Source: Aldrovandia affinis
Taxonomy: Eukaryota; Chordata; Actinopteri; Notacanthiformes; Halosauridae
DNA: 64,000 nt
Direction: 5' to 3'
NCBI GenBank assembly: GCA_029706075.1
Contig: JAINUG010000139.1
Coordinates: forward strand, 1,843,510 to 1,907,509
This document shows positions 30,546-42,240 of this stretch, piece by piece. The notes under the pieces were generated by a model, which worked only from the letters and a program-made list of their open reading frames with translations, searched no databases and was not told the origin of the DNA. A program made the position numbers and the translations under genes. Position 1 is the first letter of the stretch. Each line of letters opens with the position of its first letter.

Positions 30546-32332
30546 TTGGCTGGCAGTGTAGTGTAATGGTTAGGGAGCTTGGCTTGTAACTCAGAGGTTT
30601 CAGGTTCAATTCCCACATGGGGCACTGCTGTTGTACCCTTGAGCAAGGTACTTAACCTGAATTGCTTCAGTAAAATATCCAGCTGTATAAATGGATTGTA
30701 TGTAAAGAAATGTAAAACTGTGTAAGTCGCTCTGGATAAGAGCATCTGCTAAATGCCTAAAATGCAGTGGTGGGCCGTCAGGGCCTGCAAGGCCTTCTCT
30801 GCTGGCCTAAAAAATATCTGAATCACAGACTGATGTTAATTATTTTTTTTCCATGAATACTTATTAAATAATTCCAAATGGTCTGTCCGCTTCCTTTCAT
30901 AGCTTTTCCCCTGGTCGCGCTGCTTCCAGACGTGTATTTTCATATTAAAGCATTTAACCAATCACATTTCAGCCATCATTTGTTGCCAGGGTCAAAGAAA
31001 TCTGCCTGGAGGCCTTCACAATCAGTTCTGCAGGCCCTGTAGCATAAAATAAGTGTTGAGCAAACTGTTGCTTCAACCAATCAGATTTTGAGTTGGGGAC
31101 ACGAAGGCCTTCTAGAAGGCCTAGGTAACGTCAGCGTATTCACACCCTTTGATTGGATAGTCAGAGAGTGTCTGACTATGATGTAATGTGATTGGTTAAA
31201 TGCTTTAATATGAAAATACACGTCTGGAAGCAGCGCAACCAGGGGAAAAGCTATGAAAGGAAGCGGACAGACCATTTGGAATTATTTAATAAGTATTCAT
31301 GGACAAAATATAATTAACATCAGTCTGTGATTCAGACATTTGAGCGGACATTTTCAGCCCTAAAGCGAATTAAAACTTATGCCAGAAATACGACAGGGCA
31401 GGCTCGACTTTCAGCATTAGCTTCGATGGCGATAGAAAATGACTTCTTGATGGAACTGAAACACACGGATAATCTGTACGACAGAGTAATTGAACTATTT
31501 TTGAGGAAAGAAAGGAGGATGGATTTTGTGTACAAATAATAAGCATTTTTGGTGAGTAAAATGTTGCTATTTTCCTAAATAATATTGCAATTTTATGAGG
31601 TTATTATTGATGCTTTTTTATGTGTGTCGCAGCTGTAGCACTTATTCTGTCGCAGAGTTATCTATCTGCGATGCAACGGCAACGGGTGTCTGTTCAGTTT
31701 GTTTTTGCACTTTGTTTATTTATCTTTCTTCAGTCATGTTTCATTCTCGTTCTGTTCCCTGTCTGTCATTGTTCCTGTTCGAGTTCCTCTCCTTGTCTTG
31801 TCATGCACTTCGGGAAATTCTATGTTTCGTTTTTTTAGGGAGGAGGAGGAACGCATAAAGAAATCTGCGTGCGAATAAAGCGGAACGTGAGAAGCGTACA
31901 GAGATAGGACGAGAGAGAATGACAGCGATAGTTAGAAGTGTGAGATAATTAGTGATTAGTAGTGTTAGTAACTTAATCTAAATCCCTAATGTTAGTAGAT
32001 TAGTTGGTTAGTACTATATACATCTAACTAATATATACAAAGTGTAATTAGAAAGTAAGAAGGAAGTAAAACGAGATTAGAAACGAAGACGGAAAAACCG
32101 AAACATAGAATTTCCCGAAGTGCATGACAGAACGAGAATGAAACATGACTGAAGAAAGATAAATAAACAAAGTGCAAAAACAAACCGAACAGACACTCAA
32201 AACATAACAATAAGATGGCTTTTATAGCCATAAAATAGTTATTGAGGGGTGGATTGATTCAGACGGAGCACTACTGAAGGCCTAGGTGTGAAATGCACGG
32301 CCCGCCACTGCTAAAATGTAATGTAAATGTTT
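30546..32332 (+). mobile_element. tRNA-derived SINE split by a hAT element
   Basis: The head GTGTAATGGTTAGGGAGCTT (A box) and GGTTCAATTCCC (B box) is followed by GCACTGCTGTTGTACCCTTG and TGTAAGTCGCTCTGGATAAG. The tail is interrupted at 30764 and resumes at 32311 with CTAAAATG TAATGTAAATG. The SINE is itself inserted in a CR1 LINE. Confidence 0.88.
30765..32310 (+). mobile_element. hAT transposon with fold-back arms
   Basis: The ends are CAGTGGTGGGCCGTCAGGGC and GGCCCGCCACTG. An exact 8-bp duplication CTAAAATG flanks it (30757-30764, 32311-32318). The + frame 31327-31539 encodes IQTFERTFSALKRIKTYARN and onward, the hAT C-terminal dimerisation region as in ZMYM1-like transposases. The rest of the enzyme is absent. 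Two internal inverted-repeat pairs are present: about 30818-30968 with 31190-31333, and 31690-31840 with 32085-32212. Confidence 0.9.
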
Positions 32333-33297
32333 ATGCAATCCATAATCACTGGAGAAATACCAGATGACTGGCATGTAAAATGCTGGAATGTATTATTAGG
32401 GATACGTTGGAATCATTCTTGAAAAATAATAGTATTTTAAGGGAGAGCCAACATGGTTTTCTCCAAGGGAGGTCATGCCTAACAAACCTCTTTTTGGACT
32501 TTTTGGAAGAGGCTACAAAGTGTGTTGACCTGAACCAGGCTTATGATATTATATATTTGGACTTTCAGAAAGCATTTGACAAGGTACCACATGAGCAAAA
32601 TGAATTCAGTAGGCTGGGACCTCTGCTCTTCCGCTGGGACCTCTGCTCTTCCTTATTTACATAAATGATCTTGACATGGACGTTAGTAGCAAAATAGTTA
32701 AATTTGCAGATGAAACTAAACTTGGGGGTTGAGTATTGAGTATAAATCAAAGGAGGTTATATTAATGTTATATAATGCCTTTGTCAGACCCCACTTAGAA
32801 TACTGTGTGCAGTTCTGGGCACTGCACTACAAGAAAGATATAGAAGCTTTTGAAAAAGTCCAAAGAAGGGCAACTAAACTGATACCTGGTATGAAAGGTA
32901 AAAGTTATGATGATAGACTTAAGGCACTCAGTCTATTTAAACTTAGCAAACGGAGACTTAGGGGGGATTTGATTGAGGTTTTTAAATTCCTAAAAGGGAT
33001 TAACAAAGTAAAATACCAAAGATCTTTTAAGATAAGTGGGGTCAGCAGAACAAGAGGCCACAGGTGGAAATTAGTTAAAGGCAAATTCCGCACAGATATT
33101 AGGACGTTTTTCTTTACACAGAGAGTTGTCAATGCCTGGAACAGCTTGCCAGGTCGGGTAGTAGAGGTAGAAACGTTTGGGCTATTCAAGTCCAGGCGAG
33201 ATGTAGTACTAGATACTCTTTAGATTAGGACATGGTGAGCCTAGATGGGCCGAACGGCCCGTTCTCATCATTATGTATTCTTATGTTCTTATGTAAT

Positions 33298-34210
33298 TGC
33301 AGGAGTAGTTTCAGAGTGGGTTCATAATTGGCTGCAAGGGCGAATACAAACAGTAACAGTAGGTGGGGCCATATCTGACCTCGGTGCTGTGGGCAGTGGT
33401 GTCCCGCAGGGATCGGTGCTGGAACCTCTGCTCTTCCTTATTTACATAAATGATCTTGATATGGACGTTAGTAGCAAAATAGTTACATTTGCAGATGATA
33501 CCAAACTTGGGGGTTTGGCAAACAATTTGGAATCGACTAAAGTAATTCAAGATGATTTAAACAAAATCCAAGAATGGGCAGATACATGGCAGATGACATT
33601 CAATATTGCTAAATGTAAAGTTATGCATGTGGGAAATAAAAACATTAGACAGGAGTATTTTATGGGAGGAGAAAAGTTGGAGGTGTTCAATTTGAAAAAG
33701 ACTTAGGAATTGTAGTTGATCAAAGCCTATCTGCATCAAAGCAGTGTGCTACAGCAGTGAAAAAAGCCAAAAGGATGCTGGGATACATAGCAAAAAGTGT
33801 TGAGTATAAATCAAAGGAGGTTATATTAATGTTATATAATGCCTTTGTCAGACCTCACTTAGAATTCTGTGTGCAGTTCTGGGCACCGCACTACAAGAAA
33901 GATATAGAAGCTCTTGAAAAAGTTCAAAGAATGGCAACTAAACTGATACCTGGTATGAAAGGTAAAAGTTATGATGATAGACTTAAGGCACTCAATCTAT
34001 TTAAGCATAGCAAACGGAGACTTAGGGGGATTTAATTGAGGTTTTTAAATTCCTAAAAGGGATTAACAAAGTGAAATACCAAATATTTTTTAAGATAAGT
34101 GGGGTCAGCAGAACAAGAGGCCACAGGTGGAAATTAGTTAAAGGCAGTACTAGATACTCTTTAGATTAGGACATACTAGATACTCTTTATTCTTATGACA
34201 TGATCTTATG
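33298..34210 (+). mobile_element. Second CR1 LINE fragment, in tandem
   Basis: It starts mid-element at GVVSEWVHNWLQGRIQTVTV, directly after the 3' repeat of the previous copy. It contains the RT block GSGVPQGSVLEPLLFLIYIN and an intact FADDTKLGG (about 33487-33515). A one-base frameshift follows near 33685, then the C-terminal region. The 3' end is shortened and scrambled, with ACTAGATACTCTTTA twice near 34150-34190. Confidence 0.85.
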
Positions 34211-35025
34211 CCATCATACATAGATAAATTAATGGCTGTTAACAATACAATTGCCATTTTGCTGTATTAAATTAATATTAATAATATTTATATTAGACCT
34301 TCAATAGAAAAATGCACTCTCATTTATACATCTGAGAAGATTTATTTTTGAAATATTCAATACAAAAATAGATGTAGAAAGCATGCATTTCCACAGTACA
34401 ATTTCATATCTTCACTTACAATAATAAACAATATATAGCTCCTGTCAATGAGAACAGCGATGGACAAATATACAATAAACTGATTATATGAACAAATTTA
34501 AAACTATAGAAAACAGAGTGGTTTTGAGATGTCTTATAAAGAAAATATTCATACACAAATGTCCATTTTAAAAGCGTAGGAGCACATTTTTAAGACTAAT
34601 TTGAAACAATGCAGCACTTCACAACAAAGTTAAGAAACGTTGGTTTCTTGAGTGATGCCAGTTAAACAATTATTAAGTGTCATTCTTTCAAATTTCCGGT
34701 GTATGAAATTACATTAATTTATTTTATTTACTTACATTTTTATTAAATTTTATTTTGTTTACATTAATTTAAATGTACCTTAAAGCAAAACGTTTCAGTT
34801 ATCTGTACATTTCAGATTAAAAGGTACAGAGTCTTTGTGCTGAACCAAACAATATCTGCTTGGTGAAATCCAAGCATAATTATAAATACAAATATGCATT
34901 TACATGTATCATGTAATTGAAAATGTAAAATAATATGTAATACAAATGTATTTACCAGTCCCTGCAATAGAGGGAAATGCAGCACCTGCATGATTATAAG
35001 AGAACAGGTATGATAAATATCCTTG
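34211..35025 (-). other. atoh7: Probable atoh7 3' UTR and spacer
   Basis: This is AT-rich and free of recognisable transposons. Several minus-strand AATAAA signals lie in this region (for example near 34340 and 34725-34745). Where transcription of atoh7 ends cannot be fixed from sequence. Confidence 0.4.
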
Positions 35026-35445
35026 CTAATTAGTGATGTGGAAGCAGTCACATTGGTAAGCAGAAGAGTGATGGGGCTCCTTGCTTGCTGGAGAGCTTTG
35101 GCCTATGTAGCAGGGATAGCTCTCCTGCTGTAAACCTCCGATGTGCAGGTCCAGCCACTGGCAGTGGGGGGCGCTATGCCTCCTGGCATCGATCAGAATC
35201 CGATTCAGGGCCATTATGTAGCTCAGGGCCATCTGTAGGGTTTCATACTTTGAGAGCTTCTTATCCTGGCTCCACTGAGGGACGACTTTACGGAGACGGT
35301 CGAAAGCTGTGTTCAGGCCCTGCATCCTCTTCCTCTCGCGTGCGTTGGCTGCCATCCTCCGTCGCATGGTGCTCTCGTACTTCCCTGGACTTTTGGACTC
35401 TGTTTCAGAGCCAGAGTCTGCAGAGCTGGACTGGTAGGACTTCAT
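35026..35445 (-). CDS. atoh7: Atonal bHLH transcription factor 7 (Ath5)
   Basis: This intact 139-residue single-exon protein acts in the nucleus: it heterodimerises with E proteins, binds E-boxes and specifies retinal ganglion cells. The basic region [19 protein letters not shown] (about residues 27-45) contains the E-box-contacting ARERKRM. Helix 1 ([12 protein letters not shown]), a loop ([11 protein letters not shown]) and helix 2 ([15 protein letters not shown], to residue 84) follow with no change from the ATOH7 consensus. The N-terminus [20 protein letters not shown] is serine-rich, and the C-terminus is short and ends CDCFHITN. Length and intronless structure match ATOH7 (human about 152 residues). 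The start is the first ATG, beginning MKS as in human. Atoh1 is excluded by the short termini. Location near mypn supports the call. Confidence 0.97.
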   Translation of the reverse strand: MKSYQSSSADSGSETESKSPGKYESTMRRRMAANARERKRMQGLNTAFDRLRKVVPQWSQDKKLSKYETLQMALSYIMALNRILIDARRHSAPHCQWLDLHIGGLQQESYPCYIGQSSPASKEPHHSSAYQCDCFHITN

Positions 35446-35679
35446 ACTTCTTAGCGCTTAATCCACAAGCACGACCCAAACACCCCTGGGCTATGGGAAC
35501 GGATTCACCGCACACTTTCGGAGAGTGCTGAGAAAGCAGGAAAGTCTGCTGCCTGATATTCTCAGAGTATCTTGATGCTTGTATTCCTCCTCAGACAGAG
35601 AACTCCAAAAGCTGATGAAGATGGTGCTGATCTCAGGCAGAGTTTCTGTTGTGTGCTCCCTTCTGGGGGCAGAGTGCTT

Positions 35680-35687
35680 TTATAGGG
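35680..35687 (-). promoter_or_regulatory. atoh7: atoh7 TATA box
   Basis: CTATAAAA on the minus strand, in CACCCTATAAAAGCAC. It places a start site near 35650-35655 and a 5' UTR of about 205 bases before the ATG at 35445. Inferred from motif and spacing. Confidence 0.7.
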
Positions 35688-35706
35688 TGGAGAAGGGAGG
35701 TGAACA

Positions 35707-35722
35707 GGTGGTAGCAGGTGGA
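35707..35722 (-). promoter_or_regulatory. atoh7: Paired CACCTG E-boxes of the atoh7 promoter
   Basis: Minus strand CCACCTGCTACCACCTGTTC: two CACCTG sites exactly 10 bp apart, 20-42 bp upstream of the TATA box. Proximal E-boxes bound by proneural bHLH proteins, including Ath5 itself, are an established feature of Ath5 promoters in chick and Xenopus, so these are likely functional. Spacing by one helical turn puts both on the same DNA face. Confidence 0.75.
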
Positions 35723-35969
35723 GTAGCTTCCCTCTGCCCCCCATCCAAGCATCCCTAGCTGGGGGAAAAGCACAGACACACAGAAATATTAATGAAATAC
35801 CAATTAACACAGGCTTGGTTTGCACCGACAGACATGCATTATAAAAGCTGAAAATTTACCATCTGTCCTGGGCAAGGGGACCCTTGTAAGTAAGCAAAAT
35901 GATGTGGTGTTTTACTTGATTTACAATGCTGAGAGTCCAATAATGCTCTCATACATGTATGTGTGTCTG

Positions 35970-35975
35970 TGTGTC

Positions 35976-36016
<41 letters not shown>
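35970..36016 (+). repeat. (TA)n(TG)n microsatellite
   Basis: TATATATATATATATG runs into a (GT)n tract of more than ten units, upstream of atoh7. Confidence 0.9.
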
Positions 36017-37289
36017 AATTATATGTAATTCAGAGCAAAATATGAATCATATGGATAAAAACAATTGCATGAAATTATAAATGAAGCACAGATTTCATTG
36101 TGATATTGAATGCATTTTATGTCAAACATAAAATCATTTGTCATCAATAAAATCATAATTTAGTTATTCCTGAACAGAAAAACAATGAGGTTTGACTGTA
36201 CCATTTGTGTTAAATAGCTTGTAATTGTGCTGCACTGGTCTCCAATATGACAGATGTCACATGCAGACCAAGAAAAGCTTTCTATAATTAATATGATATT
36301 TATGAGGGTTGCAATATTGAATTGTCTCTTACAAATGTTGAACCCATCTATATATATTTAAATTAGAACAAAAATGTTTTAAACAATTGTGGAAAAAACA
36401 TGGCATGAAAATGATGTTTTAAATATCATGTTAAACATTAGCCTATCACGGGCCAAGCAAAATATTTTAATATTATTATTATTATTATATTATTCTTATC
36501 TGATATTATTCTTCTGTTCTATTATTCATTCTCTTTCATCCTCTTTTTTGGCCATTTTCAGAAAATAAGCTCTGATATAATATTTATGAAACTTATAACA
36601 CCTAAGGCATCTCCAGAAATATAAATTTATTTATATAGCATATACATTTTATTTGATTTCAAGTCAACCAATGCTAATTGGATATGTTTCTCCATTTTCT
36701 GTGCTAGATTATCAGTACAATGTGCAAATGCATTAAATGTTTCATGTTTAAGAAATATAAACATACAAACCTGTAATATAATTCAAATCGTTCAAACAAT
36801 AGTTTTTGTCTTACAATGAAAATTTAAAGTTATGTCAATTAAATGTGTACACATTTCATTTTATAATGAGTTATTGCAAAATAAAATATTTTTTTAAAGA
36901 CTGTTCTAATATATATTTTATGTCAAAGAGATATTATATTAGAGAAACATTTACACATAATTTAGCCAAAATAGTGACAATGTCAGAATTAAACTTTTTA
37001 TTTTATTTTCACCTTTACTTTTATTAGGAAGGTTTTGAAATCCTTACTCTTTAATCAACTTTAACTATAAATGAAGACATACAATTGTGAATGTGTCATT
37101 ATTGTTTCATTTTCATAACAAATTTTTTTTTAAGTCCTTCCCCCCAAAAAAAAACAGTTATTGTTACAATGCATAGTTTTAACAATTATCGGGCAGTTTC
37201 TCTGACAATCCAGTTTCAGTACTGTTAAGCAGGCTTTTCAAAAATCAATAGCCTGTGTTAACCCTTAACAAATAAACCTGTGGGAACCC
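36017..37289. other. Intergenic, AT-rich
   Basis: No gene, RNA gene or identifiable transposon seen. It is part of the upstream flank of atoh7. Confidence 0.5.
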
Positions 37290-38466
37290 AACTGAGTGTT
37301 ATTGGTGCCACCACAAATTTAATTTGAAGTACATTGTATTGAATTTGTAAGGCTTCAATTGACTAATTGTATGCAAAAACCTTTTGATGAAAATAATGGT
37401 TTGTAATTTAATGTAATGATTATTAAGTTCAACTTTTAAATATTGAATTGAAATGCACTTGAAAAAATTCAGTTTCAAGAAATATTCAAATTCATTTCAC
37501 TTGATAAAAACATCAAATTTGCAAACTTTTATTTAAACAAGTTCATTGGAAGTTACATTCAACTTCAAAAAAGCATTCAAATTAAATTCAAATTCAAAAT
37601 TTCAAATTCAGTTCACCAAAGAATTCATTCAGTTCACCAAAAAAAAGTTTTCTGAGACACATCCAGGCACTTAACTAATAAAAATGTAATTGAACTTCCT
37701 CCCAACCAATCACATAGAATGGCTGACCACCTGAAATGTTTAGTGATACCAACACTTCTAAGATGAACTTTTAACAGGGAGCAGTGCTTGGCAAAGGCAG
37801 ACATGCTCTTATTTTCACAGATGGACACAGCCAGGGTGATCCTACTTCCACCTTGGTTTTTGACGTGTATGTGATGGGCAAACGTTGGTTACAGTAATCT
37901 CCCAATTTAATTCTGGAACACCATAATTGATTACAAAATAATTCGCAGTCAGTTCAAGTTGTGGTATTATTTCACGCTGCCACTGGTAGAGGAATTTACT
38001 TATTGCCTAGACTTCTGAAGTCAGGTGATCACACATTCTCCTTCCTGATTGGTTAGAAGGGAATTCGATTAAACCCATGAGCTTTCTGCTTTTCCCTGCC
38101 CTGATGTGTCTCAGAAAACTGTTTTTTTTCAGTGAACTGAATTTGAAATCTGAATTGGAATGTTTTTGGAAGTTGAATGTCACTTCCTAATAACTTGAAA
38201 TAACAGTTTGCAAATTTGATGATTTGCCCTCTTTATTCCAAGTGAAATGATTTTGACTTTTTTTTATCCAAATGTTTTCAACTGCATTTAAATTGAATAT
38301 TTAAAAGTTGAATGTAATAATCATTCAATTAAATTACATACAATTAGTTTCAACTTCATGCTCCAAAATACAGATTAAATTTTTGCATACAATTATTCAA
38401 TTCAAGCCTTACCAATTCAATATGATGTAATTCAAATTCAATTGGTGGTGGTACTAATATTGCTTC
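37290..38466. mobile_element. Large fold-back (long inverted repeat) element
   Basis: Left arm about 37290-37665 and right arm about 38095-38466 are inverted copies. For example GTAAGGCTTCAATTG (near 37350) pairs with CAATTCAAGCCTTAC (near 38400), and TTTCTGAGACACATC (near 37650) with GATGTGTCTCAGAAA (near 38103). The spacer of about 430 bp is unrelated to the arms. No transposase is present. The outer ends near ATTGGTGCCACCACAAATT and its inverse are not exactly fixed and no target duplication was identified. Confidence 0.75.
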
Positions 38467-38510
38467 ATGATGGTACTTATTTGTAATTTGTGTTACTTGA
38501 CAGGAAAAGG

Positions 38511-38519
38511 GTTCTTCTT

Positions 38520-38549
<30 letters not shown>
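38511..38549 (+). repeat. (TTC)n microsatellite
   Basis: About 12-13 uninterrupted TTC units, just outside the fold-back element. Confidence 0.93.
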
Positions 38550-38550
<1 letters not shown>

Positions 38551-40787
38551 ATAGTAATAATATTACAGCATACTGATTCCTGCTTATCACTACACAAAAA
38601 CGTATCTGTAAAGAGTACTGCTTTTGCCCCAGCACACTGTCCACAAAGGGTTATTTGAATATAGTCAGTCAGTCAAGACAAACACTATGAATATTTATAA
38701 AGCACCAGACATGTCCACTTACTGCTCATATACAGGTGAGGGTTCAAATGTCATACATTGCTGGCCTAGAGTGTTGCGTCCTTCTTTCCGTTCGAACTCC
38801 TGGGCGATTTCCACCACACTATAAAAAGTAGCACTGACTCATATATACCCTAATTTCTCATTTTTATGAATGAAGCCCCTTTATTAGGATTGAACTTTCT
38901 ACTCATTGTGTCATAAAGACATTGTTGAAAACAATTACGTTTTTGTTATTTAAACATGTACTATCTGTACACAACAATATGTTGTATTCCATCTAAATGT
39001 AATTCATGTTTTGAAACTGACTATTTTGGAAACGCATTTAAATTTCGTACTTGAGATATCCTGTGATTACCTCACTGCCTATTGATTGATGATTATAGTT
39101 CTAAGCATTACAGACACGTGTAAGGATTAAGGTAATTCGCACATCTGTTGATATTTTGGAATAAAAAAAGGCAGAATAGTGGTGTAAAACAGACGTGTGT
39201 GTTGCAGACATGTTCATTAAACCAGTTACTAACTGAATCTCACTGTGGTGGTAATCATGCTGGGTCCCACCCATTTACATCTGTGGCATAAATAATGCAT
39301 TTGTCTGTCTAGTGCTCAGAAAAAACTGAGACAGACATGAAATCATGTGTGTAACTGTCTTTCATTCTCATCTGTCACTAATGACTTTAGTAAATCTGTG
39401 GTAGACAGCATCACCCTGTCTCCCTGCCCCCCACACACACACAGTGTCACAGTAAATCTGTTTACAAAAGCACTACAATGAAAGCTTCCAGGCAACAATA
39501 CTACAGCTGAATGTTGCAATTGAACCTCAAGTTGTCCAGTGTCATTTTAAAAGATAACACTTGAGACTATACAGCTGTATACCTTAAAATCTATGGTAGA
39601 TATATATTTTTTAAACTGAATGTTTTTTTCAGGTTTAAATTATATTTTTAAGTTCTAGATTCAATGAACAAATTCAATCTTGTGCAATCAGTAGGTGTTT
39701 ACTTTGCCTTTCTGATTATTGGGTGGGATAACATGTTGACTCTTTGTTTTGGAGAAGTACTGCAGGAAATAATATTCTCTGTACTGAAGTTGTATGTTTA
39801 CATGGAATCCCTGCTTATGTCTTGATTGGGCCATTTCTGCCCAGCAGGCTTCTGCTGTCTGATCATTTAGCTGTGGATGGATGATTTAGTTGTGCAAAGA
39901 GGCATATAATCCCATCCAACAGTCTGATTCATTGATCACAGATTGTTGCAGTTGGCCAGCTGTTACTGCCTGGCTCTATCAAAAGGACCTTTTCCATTGT
40001 TCATGTTTTCGACCAGATCACACAACATGCTTGTCTGGGACTGGTACTTGCTCCCCTCTGCTCAACAGCCTGATATTTCCATATGTCACAATATCACAGA
40101 AGCGTACATGCATCGGGTAGCTATCATAGGCTGCACTTGTCCTGAGGGTCCTTAAAATCACATGACTATGAAAATATGAGGTAATAATGAGGTAATGATA
40201 AAATAACTTTAATGCTAAATTTGGTGGCACCTTCAATGGCTGATACAAAATATACAATTTAGGAGAAATTGGTATTGAAAACTGAAAGGAAAGGTATCCA
40301 ATAGGTAGAGGAGCACAGTAAAAGGAGTGACTAATTTGGAGAATACAGATTATTATGCACTATGTATGTAATGTGAAATTTAAACAATTCCAGAATTCCC
40401 CTTTCTAGAATTCAGACTCAAAATGCTCCAGCAAATCTGTAATGTTATTTCATACACAATTGTATCCCAGCTGACATGGCTGAATAGTAATGTAATGGTT
40501 TTGTTTTGGTAAAGGAACAGACATCCTCCAACACACAGCACAAAGCATATTCTAAGTGAGGACATTGATGTCCATATTTTATATCTGGAAAAGTTTGTCA
40601 AAATAACAGCGATAGATTCTGAAACAACATTAATTTAAACTGGGTGATTATATTGTTGAGCAGAGTAATGGATATTACTCTGGTATTTCTCCAATTTCAA
40701 GAGATTGCATAAAAATAGTTGTTAGCGGTTTATAAATAATCATCCCTAGTTATTTGAGTAGTCTTGGATCAAGGGTGCACAACTAAT
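38550..40787. other. Intergenic upstream flank of atoh7
   Basis: No gene or clear transposon. Around 39124-39147, GGATTAAGGTAATTCGCACA is followed by TCTG, which combines an OTX/CRX-type GGATTA, a homeodomain-type TAATT and an E-box CATCTG. It is listed as a candidate only. Confidence 0.4.
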
Positions 40788-40789
40788 TA

Positions 40790-41969
40790 CACTACCGGTC
40801 AAAAGTTTTAGAACACAACCATTTTTCCAGTTTTTACTTAAATTTAAGCAGTTCAAGTCCAGTGAATAACCTGAAATGGTACAAAAGTAATCAATGAACT
40901 GCCAGAGGTTAAAAAAACTTTTTTTTCAACTGAAAAATAATGTACATTTCAGAGTTATAAAAAAAGGCCCTTTTCAGGGAACAAGTAATGGGGTTAACAA
41001 CCTACAGCTGTTCTGCAGCAATGGAAGTAAATTAAGCCTTGAAAGTTGATGCAAACAATTCCTACAGGTGTCCCAACTTTTGCTGATTACTTACAAACCC
41101 TCTGTTTGTATAAAAACAGTGTTGGAACAGACTGTGTTACTACACCCTCTGAAGCATTACTTGGACAATATTGCACTGCAGGAAGTAGTATATTGCTATC
41201 TAATGGCGAGAAAAAGGCAATTAACAAAGGAAGACAGACAGACCATTATAACCCTTAAAAGTGTAGGTCTTTCCTTTAGAGAAATTGCAAAGAAGCCCAA
41301 GGTGTCAGTGAGTACAGTTTCCTACACCATCAAAACTGGAGGAAACTCTGACAGGGTCAGGCAGACCAAAAGCCACAACAAAATCAGAAGACAAGTTTCT
41401 GAGAGTCAACAGCTTGCATGACAGGCGGCTCACAGGACAACAGCGCCATGCAATACCCTCTGGTCTACGCCTAGTTGGTCAGGGGGTCATCCTACAGCAA
41501 GATAATGACCCAAAACATACCTCCAGGCTATATCAGAACTACCTTAGAAGAAAAGAACAAGACGGTAGGCTTCAAATCAGGGAATGACCAGCACAGTCTT
41601 AAACCCCATCGAGCTGGTTTGGTATGAACTGGACAGAAGAGTGAAAGAAAAGCAACCTACAAGTGCAACACATTTGTGGGACCTTCTGCAACAGTGTTGT
41701 GAAGAACTTTCCAAACAATATTTGATTTCCATTGTAGAAAGAATGCCACAAGTGTGTTCAGCTGTTATATCTGCAAAAGGTGGCTACTTTGATGAGTCAA
41801 AAATGTAGATAAAATTTAGTTAAACAAAACGATTCCATGATTTCTTTTTTAACTCCAATTGTTTATTTGTTCTATGCTTTAATTTAAGAGTACATTGAAA
41901 CATTAAACTGTGTAAATTTAAATAAAAACTGGAAAAATGAAGGTGTTCTAAAACTTTTGACTGGTAATG
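40790..41969 (+). mobile_element. Tc1 transposon, near complete ends, deleted transposase
   Basis: The ends are CACTACCGGTCAAAAGTTTT and AAAACTTTTGACTGGTAATG, each next to TA. The + strand encodes the N-terminal HTH (MARKRQLTKEDRQTIITLKS, VGLSFREIAKKPKVSVSTVS) within 41201-41421. After a deletion comes the tail VLNPIELVWYELDRRVKEKQ (41584-41808). [12 protein letters not shown] text near 41495 shows the middle part in another frame. It is not functional. The fragment at 55161-55315 is from the same family. Confidence 0.9.
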
Positions 41970-41971
41970 TA

Positions 41972-42134
41972 GATATATTTCAGGATCTCATCGTAACTTC
42001 TGCTCTTAATTATTTAAATAGCCCAATCATTTATTTAATCAGAAATGTTTGATATGTCATGAAGTACAGATGCACACTGCACATGCATTATTGGTGAAAA
42101 TGTTTTGCTGTGGTCTGATAGTTGTGTACCCCTG
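41972..42134. other. Intergenic spacer
   Basis: AT-rich, nothing recognised. Confidence 0.4.
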
Positions 42135-42240
42135 TCTTAGGCTGTCTTGCCATTAGGGCCTGCTGCCATATCTGTCTTAAGTTTTTGGAATATTTCTATG
42201 ACTTCATTGTCTCTTATCTCAATGTCTTCTAAAACCTAAA
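42135..42240 (-). mobile_element. CR1 LINE fragment
   Basis: GGGCCTGCTGCCATATCTGT and CTTAAGTTTTTGGAATATTT form the reverse complement of the CR1 segment around 30490-30530 (AAACTTAAGACAAATAAGGC). Confidence 0.65.

Larger units (their letters stand above)
30285..33297 (+). mobile_element. CR1-type LINE copy, split and deleted
   Basis: Text matching the better copy at 58725-61219 appears in three blocks. 30285-30545 encodes KCIKNKEGTLVYNNKDVANT. 32335-32735 encodes ILRESQHGFLQGRSCLTNLF and YDIIYLDFQKAFDKVPHE. 32736-33297 encodes the C-terminal region to SLPGRVVEVETFGLFKSRRD. The gap 30546-32332 is a SINE with a hAT inside. Much of the RT core is deleted, and CTGGGACCTCTGCTCTTCC is duplicated at about 32615 and 32635. 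The 3' end is the CR1-like (TTCTTATG)n repeat. Confidence 0.87.

Noticed and set aside
35085-35531. Plus-strand open frame antisense to atoh7
   Set aside because: It is a shadow of the conserved bHLH gene on the other strand and has no recognisable features.
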